Below, piece by piece: positions 27,038-38,200 of a stretch of DNA of 64,000 nucleotides; position 1 is the stretch's first letter, and every line of letters starts with the position of its first letter. The translations under genes and the position numbers were made by a program. The notes under the pieces are model-generated. The model was not told where the DNA came from and made no database searches. It saw only the letters and a program-made list of their open reading frames with translations. The stretch is taken from assembly GCA_002483105.1 (NCBI GenBank), contig DLHG01000013.1:496001-560000 (forward strand), given 5' to 3'. This stretch comes from Bacteroidetes bacterium UBA7674 (GTDB lineage: Bacteria > Bacteroidota > Bacteroidia > Chitinophagales > Chitinophagaceae).

Positions 27038-30000
27038 ATGAAAAACGTTCTACATCGCCTGATACAGGCAAAACTGATTGTCATTTTCCTGTTTTTGTTC
27101 AACGCACAAGCTAATGCTCAATGTGCTTACTATGTAACAGATTTCAATCCATGGGGCCAAACGCATAACCAGACAGCTATGAATATGGCGTTTGGGGTAG
27201 GAAACTGGACACAAGGTACTTTTTCAACTCCGGCCGCAACAATATTCGCTCCCGGTACTTGCTATGTGATGCTGGAAGGTGCGGATGCAAATGCTATCGA
27301 ATTACAAACTTTTCTCACCAACAATCAAGCATTGGTAGAAAATTGGGTGGCCGCCGGTGGCCGCCTATTTATCAATTCTGCTCCGAATGAGGGGTCAAAT
27401 ATGAACTGGTACTTTGGCGGTGTCGGATTGAACACATCCGGCGGTGGTAGTCCGGGGACAGCTGTTAACCCTTCACATCCTATATTCTTAGGTCCGAATT
27501 TACCTACTGTAACCACATGGACCGGTGGTGGTTTTACGCATGGGCAGGTAACCGGTACGGGGCTGACCGATGTAATATATGTAGCAGGTACGCAAAAAGC
27601 TTTCTGCTATAAAGCATGGGGTAGTGGTGTAGTGTTTTTTGGATCTATGACGCAACCAAACTATTGGAGCCCTAATCCGCAAGGAATAAATATATGGTAT
27701 AATATATTTGCATATACTGCCGTACAACCCGGAGGTGCTCTTCATTTTGATGCTACTGCCCCTAATGATTATGTTGATCTGCAGACGCAGGTAACTGATC
27801 TGTCAGGCGGTGATTTTACCATGGAGCTATGGGTAAAAAGTACAGGAACGAATGTCGCCCTTATTAGTGTGGAAAACGGTAATGGCTTTTGGGAAGGCGG
27901 TGAAAAACAGTTCTATCTTGATGCTGCGGGACGACCGGTATTTGAAGCATTTAATGCAGGATATATTTTTGGTACACAGTCTGTCAACAACGGGGCATGG
28001 CATCATGTGGCCGTTACTTTTGGTCTTGCTACGCAAACCAGGCGCATGTATGTGGATGGTGTTAACGTAACGGACATGGGGTCGTCGTGGTTTACAGGTG
28101 GATGGGGCATGACAGGTACATTCAGATTAGGACGTGCACCTGCAGTTCCTGCTTTTACCGGTTCTATGGACGAGGTTCGTATCTGGAACCGTGAGCTTTG
28201 CCAGGGAGAGATACAGGCACATATGAGTTGCGAACTTCCCGCAGGCCAAACAGGGCTGATGGGATATTATAAATTCAATCAAGGTACAGTCGGTTCGGCT
28301 AACCCGGGTATCAATACATTAACAGACGCCAGTGGCAACAATTTCACGGGCATACTAAATAATTTCGCGCTTACAGGTACTACATCCAACTGGGTCGCAG
28401 GTAATGTAACGGGTACTTGCGCTGCATTTACTTTCACACCTACTATCACGGCAACAGGCTCAACTACTCTTTGCCCGGGCGGCTCTGTAACATTGACATC
28501 AACTGCCGCAACTTCTTACCAATGGAAAGTGGGTGGTGTTGACATCCTTGGTGCTACTTCTCAATCGTATGTAGCAAACGCTGCCGGTAACTATACAGTA
28601 GCTACTTTAGGTTGTGCAGGTACATCAGCGATCACATCGGTTGTAAATAATCCTGCTATTGTTATCACACCGACTCAAACAAACGAAACTCCTTGTATTA
28701 ACAGTGATAATGGTACTGCAACAGCAACGGTATCTGGTGGTACTCCGGGTTATGCTTATAACTGGACACCGGGTAACCCGACAGGTGATGGTACAAACTC
28801 TGTAAGCGGGCTTACTGCCGGAACATGGACAGTAACAGTAACCGATGGCAATAACTGTACTGCAAATCAATCATATACTATCACCCAACCTACGCTGGTG
28901 ACAGGCTCTACCACACAAACGAATGTTTCGTGCTTTGGTGGTAACAATGGTACTGCAACAGCTACAGGTGCGGGTGGTAACGGACCATATACTTATCTAT
29001 GGAGTAATGGACAGACGACTGCCACTGCTACAGGATTGACGGCTGGTACTTACACCGTAACAATATATGATGCAGGCTTATGTACTGCTACTGCAAGTGT
29101 TACTATTACTCAGCCAACTGTACTTTCTGCTTCTACTACACAAGTGAACGTAAGTTGTAACGGCGGCACTAATGGTTCTGCCACAGTAACACCTGCAGGC
29201 GGAACAACACCATATACATATCTCTGGAGTAATGGACAAACTACAGCTACGGCTACAGGTTTGGCTGCAGGTACATACAGTGTGCTTGTAACAGATAATC
29301 TTGGTTGTACTACTACGCCTACTGTAACTATTACACAGCCTGCGGTATTGGCTGCAACAACTACACAGGTTAACGTAAGTTGCTTTGGCGGTTCTAATGG
29401 TACGGCTACAGTGATTCCAACAGGCGGAACCACACCATTTACTTATCTATGGAGCAATGGCCAGACAACAGCTACGGCTACAGGCTTATCTATTGGCACA
29501 TACAGTGTAGTTGTTACCGATAACCTTGGTTGTACAACTAACCAGTCGGTGACTATTACTCAACCAACGGTACTGGCCATGACTGCATCATCTTCTACCA
29601 ATGTGAGCTGCTTCGGTGGTTCTAACGGTACAGCTACGATAGCAGTAACAGGTGGTACTACTCCTTATACTTATTTATGGAGCAATGGACAGACAACGGC
29701 TACTGCTACCGGACTTGCTATTGGTACTTATAGCGTAGTAGTGACAGACGCATTGGGCTGTACTATCTCACAATCATATACTATTACACAACCTGCACTA
29801 TTGGTTGCTACACCGGGAACACAAACAAACGTATTGTGTAACGGTGGTAACAATGGTGCTGCTAACATTACTGTAACTGGTGGTACAGGTGTTTATAATT
29901 ACAACTGGACACCGGGCAATCCTGTAGGTGATAATACCAATAGTGTTTCAGGCCTTACAGCAGGTACATGGTCAGTTACTGTAACAGATCAGAATGGCTG

Positions 30001-33000
30001 TATTGCTTCAACAACAATGACAATAACTCAGCCACCGGCATTGGTGGTAACTCCGGTATCTCAAACTAACATATCATGCAATGGCGGTAGTAACGGTGCA
30101 GCAAGTGTAACTGCAACAGGTGGCACAGGTACACTGTCTTACAACTGGGCACCCGGTAACCCTGCAGGTGATGGTACTAACTCAGTAACAGGCCTGGTAG
30201 CAGGTACTTATACTGTAACTGTTACTGATCTAAATAACTGCTCTGCTACACAAATATTCACTATTACACAACCTCCTGTACTGACGCTTTCAAATCCATT
30301 ACAAACCGATGTGAGTTGTAATGGTGGCAACAACGGATCCGCAACAATAACAGCTGCGGGTGGTACAGGAACATTATCTTATAACTGGACACCGGGTAAC
30401 CCTGCAGGTGATGGTACCAACTCCGTTACCGGCCTTACTGCAGGTACATGGACTGTAACTGTAACAGACATTAATGGTTGCTCTGCTGCACAGACATTTA
30501 CTATCATACAGAACAATGCACTGGTTGCAACGGCTGTCTCTCAAACTAACATCAGCTGCTTCGGCGGTAACAATGGTTCTGCTACAGTAGGTGTAACAGG
30601 TGGTACAGGAGCAGGTACATACTCTTACTCATGGGCACCGGCAGGTGGCAATAATAGTATTGCCGGCAACCTGACTGCAGGTACTTATACAGTAACCGTT
30701 ACAGACGCCAACAACTGTTCTACTACACAAACTTTTACTATTACACAGCCTGCGGTACTTGCTTCCACTCAGGCGCATACCAATGTGAGCTGTAATAACG
30801 GAGCAAACGGAACAGCCACAGTGATACCAACAGGTGGTACACTTCCTTATACTTACAGCTGGACACCTGCTGTAGGTAATACTGCTACGGTAAGTAATTT
30901 AGTTGCAGGTACATACAACGTGATAGTGACTGATGCAAACAGTTGCACTACCACACAATCTATCGTCGTTACACAACCAACAACATTGGTTGCTTCAGCA
31001 GTGTCGCAGGTTAACGTGCTTTGCGCAGGTGCTAATACAGGTGCAGCAACTGTTGGTGTAACCGGTGGTACTATGCCTTATACTTATAACTGGCTGAATA
31101 TAGGCCTTACAACACCTACAGTAACAGGCCTTATAGCAGGAACTTATGCTGTGACAGTAACAGATGCATTGGGCTGCCTAGCTACCCAGGTATTCACGAT
31201 TACTCAGCCTACGCCAATGGATCTGTCAGGAACGCAAACCAATGTGGCTTGTAATGGCGGTACAAATGGTTCTGCAACTGTAACGCCGTCGGGTGGCGCT
31301 GCTCCTTATACATTCAGCTGGGCACCAAGCGGTGGTAATGCTGCAACAGCCACCGGACTTTCTGCAGGCACTTACACTGTAACGGTAACAGACGGAAATG
31401 GTTGTGTTGCTACACATCCATTTAATATAGTGCAGGCTACTACACTGGCTGTTGCTCCGACATCACAGACCAACGTCGGTTGTTTTGGAGGTAATACAGG
31501 TTCGGCTGCTGTAACTGCAACAGGAGGTACATTCCCTTATACATACTCATGGGCTCCTACAGGTGGTTCGGCAAATAATGCTCCTAACCTTACTGTCGGT
31601 ACTTATACTGTAACAGTAACAGATGCCAACCTGTGTTCTGCAACACAAACATTTACGATCACACAGCCAACACAGTTGGTTGCTACTACTTCTCAAACGA
31701 ACGTAAGCTGCAATGCAGGTACTAACGGCTCCGCTACTATTACTGCAACAGGTGGTACTGGTGCTTATACTTACTCATGGTTCCCGACTGGTGGTAATGC
31801 TGCTACAGCAAGCGGACTTGCCGCAGGTACTTATGTGGTAACTCTAATGGACGCCAATAACTGTAGTATCACACATACATTTACTATTACCCAGCCAACA
31901 ACGCTGGTTGCATCTTCTGCGGGTCAAACCAATGTAGGTTGCAATGGTGGTAACAATGGTACAGCTACAGTGGCTGCAACAGGTGGTACTGCTCCATACA
32001 CTTACTTATGGCCTAATGGTCAAACTACTGCTACTGCAACAGGATTGGCTGCGGGTACTTATACGGCAACGGTTACCGATGCTAATATGTGTACTGCATC
32101 ACAGGTATTTACTATTACTCAGCCGGTATCACTGGCATATACTCCTACTCAAACAAACGTTAGTTGCAATGGAAACAGTAATGGTTCTGCAACGATCACG
32201 ATGACAGGTGGTGTGGCTCCATATATTTATTCATGGTCACCATCGGGTGGTACTGCCGCTACGGCAAGTAACCTGTTGGCCGGAACATATACAGTGACAG
32301 TTACAGATGCAAACAATTGTACCGTTAATGCTTCTTATACTATTACAGAACCACAATTGCTTTCTGTAACCACAGGGTCGAATTCCCCGGTATGTTCAGG
32401 TGCATCTATCTCGCTGACAAGTAGTATTACAGGCGGTACCGCTCCGTTTACAACAGAATGGACAGGTCCTGCAGGTTATACTTCAAATCAGGGTTCTCCT
32501 ACTATAATCAATGCAACAACTGCGAATGGTGGTACTTACAATGTGACTGTTACAGATGCCAACAACTGCTCTGTATCAACTACACAATCTGTAATAGTTG
32601 ATCAGACACCACTGATAACAATACAACCTACAGCAACAACTGCATGTATTGGTTCATCAGCAGGTTTTGTTGTCACTGCTATAGGTACGGGTATTACTTA
32701 CCAATGGAGAGCCAACGGAACGAACATTTCTAATAATGCTACTTACTCCGGGGCTACTACAAATGCTCTGAGCATCAATGATGTTACAGGCCTCAATGGT
32801 ACACAATATGATGTAGTAATAACAGGTATCTGCGGTAATGTAACAAGTGCCAGTGTGATGCTCACTAACGCAACAACTAATACCTGGACAGGTACCGTAA
32901 GTACCGCATGGTCTGACGGTGCTAACTGGCAGTGTGGTAACGTACCAACTCTTGATCTTGATGTGGTCATCCCTTCAACGGCGCCAAACATGCCACTGGT

Positions 33001-34105
33001 AGATATCCCTTCTGCTAAGGCGAAAAGTATCACGATCGATGCCGGTGGTTCATTAGGATTCATCGGTACTGCCAACAAACTGGAAGTAAGAGCTAACATC
33101 TCTAACCAGGGTAGCTTTGATGCATCAAATGGTGCGATCATGCTTTCGGGTACCGGTTCACAGTCAATACCGGGTGGTAGTTATCGTGAGTTGGAAATTG
33201 CAGGTGCTAATAATAAGACGCTTCAAGCTGATGCAACTGTAACACAATCGCTGAAGCTGACAGCAGGTTACCTGCGTTTAGGCGACCGTAACCTGACACT
33301 TGCTGAACCTTCAGTGATAACAGGTGGTAGCGCTGCTTCGTTTGTAATAACAGACAGCATGGGTGCATTAATACGTGTTAATTTGGGTACAGGTGCCAAT
33401 GAGCAGGCTGAAATATTCCCTGTAGGACAACAGGCGGGTATCTATACTCCGGCAACAATAACCAATGCAGGTGATATGGATAACTTCAGCGTGAGAGTTA
33501 TTGACGGTGTTTATGCCTCTTACAACAATGATGAGCCTGTGGGGGTAGCACATACAGATAATGTAGTGAACAAGACATGGGTGATCAGTGAACTGGTAGA
33601 TGGCGGTTCAAATGCTACAATTGCACTTTCATGGCCTTCAGGTGAAGAACTTCCTAACTTCAGCAATGCGAATTGTAATGTGTCTCATTTTGATCAGGGT
33701 AGCTGGGCAGACGGTCCATTCAGCGCGGCAACCAGCAATGCGGGTCTTTTCACCCAATCGGTTACAGGTATCGCTACCTTCTCGCCATTTGCTGTAGGAA
33801 CTGCGGCTGTACCATTGGTAGTTGAAGAGATCAAACACCTTGTTTACGGATTGGTTGTATTCCCGAATCCTGTAGTTGATAACAAGGTCTTTGTAAGGCT
33901 CAGCAACAATGCTATCGCAACTGATATGGATATAACGGTGGTAGATATGCTTGGACGCGTGGTAGCTCAGCAAAAGTATAAGGCTGGCACTTACAACTAC
34001 CAGGCGATAGAAGTGAATATCGGCGACGTTGCAGCAGGTACGTACACCCTTAAATTAAAACAGGATGGTGCAGTACTGCAAACCGCGAAGTTTATCAGAA
34101 AATAA
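27038..34105 (+). CDS. Giant SprB-repeat/LamG adhesin secreted by T9SS
   Basis: About 2355 residues from the ATG at 27038, where the signal peptide begins (MKNVLHRLIQAKL... NAQANAQ); an earlier TTG at 27020 is less likely. After the signal comes a region of about 200 residues with a Rossmann/GATase-like look (YYVTDFNPWGQ, WVAAGGRLFINS). Then a LamG/concanavalin-type domain (about 235-400; FTMELWVKS, AWHHVAVTF, MDEVRIWNREL), an Ig-like domain, sixteen SprB-type repeats of about 75 residues (VSCFGGNNGTATAT, TYTVTVTD, ITQP), a degenerate one, more Ig-like sequence, and a T9SS type A sorting domain (VVFPNPVVDNKVFV). SprB proteins act in surface adhesion and gliding; direct function here is unknown. 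Single gene ended by a strong terminator. Confidence 0.9.
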   Translation: MKNVLHRLIQAKLIVIFLFLFNAQANAQCAYYVTDFNPWGQTHNQTAMNMAFGVGNWTQGTFSTPAATIFAPGTCYVMLEGADANAIELQTFLTNNQALVENWVAAGGRLFINSAPNEGSNMNWYFGGVGLNTSGGGSPGTAVNPSHPIFLGPNLPTVTTWTGGGFTHGQVTGTGLTDVIYVAGTQKAFCYKAWGSGVVFFGSMTQPNYWSPNPQGINIWYNIFAYTAVQPGGALHFDATAPNDYVDLQTQVTDLSGGDFTMELWVKSTGTNVALISVENGNGFWEGGEKQFYLDAAGRPVFEAFNAGYIFGTQSVNNGAWHHVAVTFGLATQTRRMYVDGVNVTDMGSSWFTGGWGMTGTFRLGRAPAVPAFTGSMDEVRIWNRELCQGEIQAHMSCELPAGQTGLMGYYKFNQGTVGSANPGINTLTDASGNNFTGILNNFALTGTTSNWVAGNVTGTCAAFTFTPTITATGSTTLCPGGSVTLTSTAATSYQWKVGGVDILGATSQSYVANAAGNYTVATLGCAGTSAITSVVNNPAIVITPTQTNETPCINSDNGTATATVSGGTPGYAYNWTPGNPTGDGTNSVSGLTAGTWTVTVTDGNNCTANQSYTITQPTLVTGSTTQTNVSCFGGNNGTATATGAGGNGPYTYLWSNGQTTATATGLTAGTYTVTIYDAGLCTATASVTITQPTVLSASTTQVNVSCNGGTNGSATVTPAGGTTPYTYLWSNGQTTATATGLAAGTYSVLVTDNLGCTTTPTVTITQPAVLAATTTQVNVSCFGGSNGTATVIPTGGTTPFTYLWSNGQTTATATGLSIGTYSVVVTDNLGCTTNQSVTITQPTVLAMTASSSTNVSCFGGSNGTATIAVTGGTTPYTYLWSNGQTTATATGLAIGTYSVVVTDALGCTISQSYTITQPALLVATPGTQTNVLCNGGNNGAANITVTGGTGVYNYNWTPGNPVGDNTNSVSGLTAGTWSVTVTDQNGCIASTTMTITQPPALVVTPVSQTNISCNGGSNGAASVTATGGTGTLSYNWAPGNPAGDGTNSVTGLVAGTYTVTVTDLNNCSATQIFTITQPPVLTLSNPLQTDVSCNGGNNGSATITAAGGTGTLSYNWTPGNPAGDGTNSVTGLTAGTWTVTVTDINGCSAAQTFTIIQNNALVATAVSQTNISCFGGNNGSATVGVTGGTGAGTYSYSWAPAGGNNSIAGNLTAGTYTVTVTDANNCSTTQTFTITQPAVLASTQAHTNVSCNNGANGTATVIPTGGTLPYTYSWTPAVGNTATVSNLVAGTYNVIVTDANSCTTTQSIVVTQPTTLVASAVSQVNVLCAGANTGAATVGVTGGTMPYTYNWLNIGLTTPTVTGLIAGTYAVTVTDALGCLATQVFTITQPTPMDLSGTQTNVACNGGTNGSATVTPSGGAAPYTFSWAPSGGNAATATGLSAGTYTVTVTDGNGCVATHPFNIVQATTLAVAPTSQTNVGCFGGNTGSAAVTATGGTFPYTYSWAPTGGSANNAPNLTVGTYTVTVTDANLCSATQTFTITQPTQLVATTSQTNVSCNAGTNGSATITATGGTGAYTYSWFPTGGNAATASGLAAGTYVVTLMDANNCSITHTFTITQPTTLVASSAGQTNVGCNGGNNGTATVAATGGTAPYTYLWPNGQTTATATGLAAGTYTATVTDANMCTASQVFTITQPVSLAYTPTQTNVSCNGNSNGSATITMTGGVAPYIYSWSPSGGTAATASNLLAGTYTVTVTDANNCTVNASYTITEPQLLSVTTGSNSPVCSGASISLTSSITGGTAPFTTEWTGPAGYTSNQGSPTIINATTANGGTYNVTVTDANNCSVSTTQSVIVDQTPLITIQPTATTACIGSSAGFVVTAIGTGITYQWRANGTNISNNATYSGATTNALSINDVTGLNGTQYDVVITGICGNVTSASVMLTNATTNTWTGTVSTAWSDGANWQCGNVPTLDLDVVIPSTAPNMPLVDIPSAKAKSITIDAGGSLGFIGTANKLEVRANISNQGSFDASNGAIMLSGTGSQSIPGGSYRELEIAGANNKTLQADATVTQSLKLTAGYLRLGDRNLTLAEPSVITGGSAASFVITDSMGALIRVNLGTGANEQAEIFPVGQQAGIYTPATITNAGDMDNFSVRVIDGVYASYNNDEPVGVAHTDNVVNKTWVISELVDGGSNATIALSWPSGEELPNFSNANCNVSHFDQGSWADGPFSAATSNAGLFTQSVTGIATFSPFAVGTAAVPLVVEEIKHLVYGLVVFPNPVVDNKVFVRLSNNAIATDMDITVVDMLGRVVAQQKYKAGTYNYQAIEVNIGDVAAGTYTLKLKQDGAVLQTAKFIRK
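28660..32370 (+). repeat. Tandem SprB-repeat coding array
   Basis: Sixteen in-frame repeats of roughly 210-245 bp inside the adhesin gene, each carrying a C-x-GG-x-NG-x-A core and ending ITQP. DNA copies have diverged but blocks such as those encoding YTYLWSNGQTTATATGL recur almost unchanged in several units, which allows unequal crossing-over and length variation between strains. Confidence 0.85.
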
Positions 34106-34766
34106 TCCACTATAATAGAAATAGAAAAGCCCACTTCATATGAAGTGGGCTTTTTTGTGGTATCCTAAAAAAACAGAGAATGAAGTCGCTCTTCTCCCTC
34201 TTTCTTCGCTCTCATTTTGTGGCCTCGATCTCCTCGAGTTCGACCTTTTTGATTAGCCTACGGTGCGTTATAATGGACTTTTGATGATGTGTTCTGTTAG
34301 CCAGGCACTGGATAAATGGTATAAAAGTACTCGTTATATTATCATCATGTCATTTACAAAATGACCTCGTCGAAAAACAGTATAATGAAATTGTCTGGGA
34401 AACAGCTTCGCGCTGAATATTAATTATTTGGTTTTGCCGGAAAATGTCTATTTGTAAACACTTGATCATCATAAGATTACTTTCGTCTGGCAGGATCGTC
34501 AGGTATTTTGGCAGGTTTGCCTTCCCCCTCAGATATACATTCGGATATTATTCTGTGAAAACTCATTTACAGCGGTTAATGTTTTGCATCAGAATATAAT
34601 TAGATCTATCCAATCACAATTTAAAACCACACTCAGAATGAAAATGTAGAAAACCAAACCATTTGTACCTAAACAATTCAATATTGAATCGAGCTTTTCA
34701 CTATGTATTAAGGTTGCTCTAAACAGAGTCACCCTGTATTTTTTACACTCACATTAAAACTAAATA
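34106..34766. other. 661-bp gene-free spacer with terminator, repeat element and shared motif
   Basis: Begins with the adhesin terminator (34135-34166) and then a purine/pyrimidine-rich stretch to about 34235 that resembles the sequence after the terminator at 43387. The 27-base motif shared with the first adhesin leader lies at 34488-34514. The rest is AT-rich and ends at the start of the next gene. No gene seen on either strand. Confidence 0.6.
34135..34166 (+). terminator. Terminator of the first adhesin
   Basis: AAAAGCCCACTTCA and TGAAGTGGGCTTTT form a 14-bp stem followed by T residues, 30 bases past the stop codon. Almost the same hairpin follows the hybrid kinase gene at 43387. Confidence 0.9.
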
Positions 34767-35228
34767 ATGAAACGTATTATCCTCATTGTAGGGATGCTTC
34801 TGGCAACACTGTCAGGATTTTCCCAGACAAGCCGGGGTGTAAGCAACAGCATATCAGCACCCGATAGGGCCCAGATATTGCTTGCCTGCATCAACCACTC
34901 GTCATTTACTAACTACTATGCAGCTAACGGTAACGGAGCTGTTAACTTGGTTAACCTGCCTGTTGGATTGCAATTGCCAAACGGAGCTACTGCATTAGGC
35001 CACGCTCTTTCACTTGGCAGCGCTGCGCAAGCCACCGACGGTTCTCTCTCTAATTATTTTACCCTTGGGAAAATAGACGGCGATAACCAGCAACACACTG
35101 TTTCCCTTACCTATTTCTATGGTCATACCGGACAAGGTTATAAGGTCGTGATGGTTGACATGGAGCTTACACATAGCGGAAATCAGTATCAAGTCACCCT
35201 TACAAACTTCAAAGGAGATCTGCTATGA
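34767..35228 (+). CDS. Small secreted protein coupled to the second adhesin
   Basis: 153 residues with a clear signal peptide (MKRIILIVGMLLATLSGFSQ). The mature part is about 130 residues, rich in beta structure (HTVSLTYFYGHTGQGYKVVMVD, QYQVTLTNFKGDLL at the end); no family recognised and no T9SS sorting domain. Its stop overlaps the start of the 1720-residue adhesin gene in an ATGA arrangement, so the two are translated together and may be partners, for example a co-secreted subunit (inference). Confidence 0.8.
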   Translation: MKRIILIVGMLLATLSGFSQTSRGVSNSISAPDRAQILLACINHSSFTNYYAANGNGAVNLVNLPVGLQLPNGATALGHALSLGSAAQATDGSLSNYFTLGKIDGDNQQHTVSLTYFYGHTGQGYKVVMVDMELTHSGNQYQVTLTNFKGDLL

Positions 35229-38200
35229 GAAAGAACATACTTAAATATATAGGTGCGCTGGCTCTGATTTTGGCAGCTGCGATGCCTTCTAAAACGTCCG
35301 CCCAGGTGGTTAATGGCGGTTTTGAGACCGGCGACATCAGTAGCTGGAGCACTAACGGAAACGCTTCTGCGGTGACAGGCTTTAATGAGCAAAGCTGGCT
35401 GGTATCACCAGCTGACGGGTATATGGCGCGCGTAGAACCAATATCCGACACAAGAAGTGCGACCGAGAGTTTCTTGGGTTTGAGCGATGGTTTCCTGACA
35501 TCAGTGAACGCCGGTGTATTCAATGCTTCTACCAACTATGGAAGTATCAAACAATCGGTTTACCTCAACGCGTTTCAAACCGTGACGGTTTACTGGAACT
35601 ATGTGTCGCAGGATTACGCACCTTTTAATGATGGTGTGTTTGCTACAATGTCCGGTCCTTCTTTCCAGCAAGCACAGCTACTGGCTGTTACTGCTGATAA
35701 CTTCGGACAATCTTCAGTTATGGTCACCGGTAGCTACGGAAGCACTGGTTGGCATACCGTATCTTTCACGGCAACTGCTGCTGGTACATATACCTTGGGT
35801 ATTGGCTGCTTTAACGCACTCGATCCGGTCTTGCATCCATTATTGTTCGTTGATAACGCAGCCGGAGGTACTTCAGCCCCTGGCCAGCCTGTAATAACAA
35901 CAGCTGCCGCAACAAATATCACCAACAATAGTGCTGAAACGGGTGGTGACGTGACCAGCGATGGTGGCGCTCCTGTTACTGCACGCGGTGTAGTATATAA
36001 TACCGCCCCCGTACCAACACTGTCAAACAATTTTACAACTGATGGTTCGGGTACAGGTTCTTTTATATCTAACCTTGCAGGTTTAATGAGTGGTACTACA
36101 TACTATGTAAGGGCTTACGCAACTAATACTGCCGGCACGTCTTATGGTAATGAGATCACTTTCAATACTCCTGCCGGATGTTTGGCGCCTTCATTTACTA
36201 CTTGCCCTGCTAATACAACGGTTTCTAATACACCGGGTTCCTGCAGTGGGGTAGCATTCTACAATGTTGCTGTTGCGGGTACTACACCTTCTCTCAGTTA
36301 CACTCTTTCGGGTGCTACAACGGGTAGCGGGTCGGGTAATGGCTCGGGTACTGCTTTCACTACGGGAACGACTAACGTTTCTATAACTGCTGATAACACT
36401 TGCGGATCTGCAAATTGCAGCTTCACAGTAACTGTCAATGACACAGAGTTGCCAACCATAGCGGCTCCTGTTGCAGTAACAGTATCTGCTGATGCTGGTT
36501 CTTGCTCTGCTACTAACGTAGCATTAGGTACAGCTACTTTTGCTGACAACTGTGCCGGTTCTACAATAACTAATGACGCTCCTGCTTCGTTCCCTATAGG
36601 TAACACTACTGTTACGTACACGGTAACTGACGCTGCTGGCTTACAAGCTACTGCTTCTCAAACAGTAACGGTAACAGATAACGAAAACCCAACTATCACG
36701 GCTCCGGCTACAGTAACAGTATCTGCTGACGCAGGTTCTTGCGCTGCAACTAACGTGGTATTAGGTTCCACTACATTTTCTGACAACTGCGCGGGTGCTA
36801 CGGTTTCCAACAATGCTCCTGCTGCTTTTAATATAGGTACTACTACAGTTACCTATACTGTTACAGATGCTGCAGGTCTTCAGGCTACTGCTACTCAAAC
36901 GGTAACAGTAACTGATAACGAAGCCCCTCAGTTAGTAGGCGTTCCTGCTGATGTAACTGCATCTTGCGATGCCATTCCTCCTGTTGCTACCGTAACAGCA
37001 ACTGATAATTGTGGTGCTGCTACCGTTAGTTCTTTCTCGTTCCCTACTATCAATGCGCAGTCTACGAATGTGTGGAAAGCGGAGAATAATACCAATGATG
37101 CTATAGGCGGCGCTACTGCAGCCAATACATTAGGTACTATCAATTATAGTAATGGTATCTCAGGTAGTACAGGTTTCTCTTTCAATGGTTCTACAGGCCT
37201 TAGTCCTGGTGTTGCTGCTCCGGTTTCAGGTACAGGTGATTTCTCCGTATCTGCCTGGATAAGGACATCAAGCACAGGTCGTATGACAGTTATCCAACAA
37301 AGGGATGGCGACGTAAATGGACAATACATCCTTAAAATTGGTACTAACCATGATGGTTCATGGAGCATTCCCGGCCAGGTTTACTTTGGTGTGGGTGGTT
37401 CCGCAGGCTTTAATCACATTAACACTACTAATACAGTAAATGATGGTCAATGGCACCATGTAGCCGGTGAAAGAATCGGTACTGCTATTAGTATATATGT
37501 AGATGGCGTGCTTAGTGCAAGTGGGAATACTCCCGGTCTGGTCAATATGAACCAAAGTGGTGCTATCAATACTTTCATTGGCTACGATCAAAGGAATATC
37601 TTATTTAATACTCCGGCTAACTTCTTTGTAGGTGAAATGGATGATGTTCGCATAATGAGCGCTGCAAGTTGCAGTTCTAATTATGAGAAGAACTACGCTT
37701 GGGTAGCAACTGATGCTAATAACAATAGCAGCGCAATAGCTACACAAACTGTAACGGTACAAGATGCGACTGGCCCTTCTTTAAACGTTCCGGCTAATAT
37801 CGCTGTGACCAATGATGCGGGACAGTGCGGTGCAAATGTGAATTTTGCTTCAACCGCTACTGATAACTGTGGCACTGCAACTATTACATACAGCCAACAA
37901 CCAAACACATTATTTGGTTTAGGTACTACTACTGTCATGGTTTCTGCTACCGATAATTGTGGCAATATTTCTACTGCCAGCTTTGATGTAACTGTAACGG
38001 ACAATGAAAATCCGTCTATCACAGCTCCTGCTACGGTAACGGTATCTGCTGACGCTGGTTCTTGCGCTGCTACTAATGTTGCTTTAGGTTCAGCTACTTT
38101 TGCTGACAACTGTGCTGGTTCTACTGTATCAAATGATGCTCCTGCTTCATTCCTTATAGGTAACACAGTTGTTACTTACACGGTAACTGACGCGGCTGGA

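Noticed and set aside
28660..32370. Regular repeats resembling a CRISPR array
   Set aside because: Repeats are in frame, about 210-245 bp long and encode SprB domains; no short identical repeats with unique spacers.
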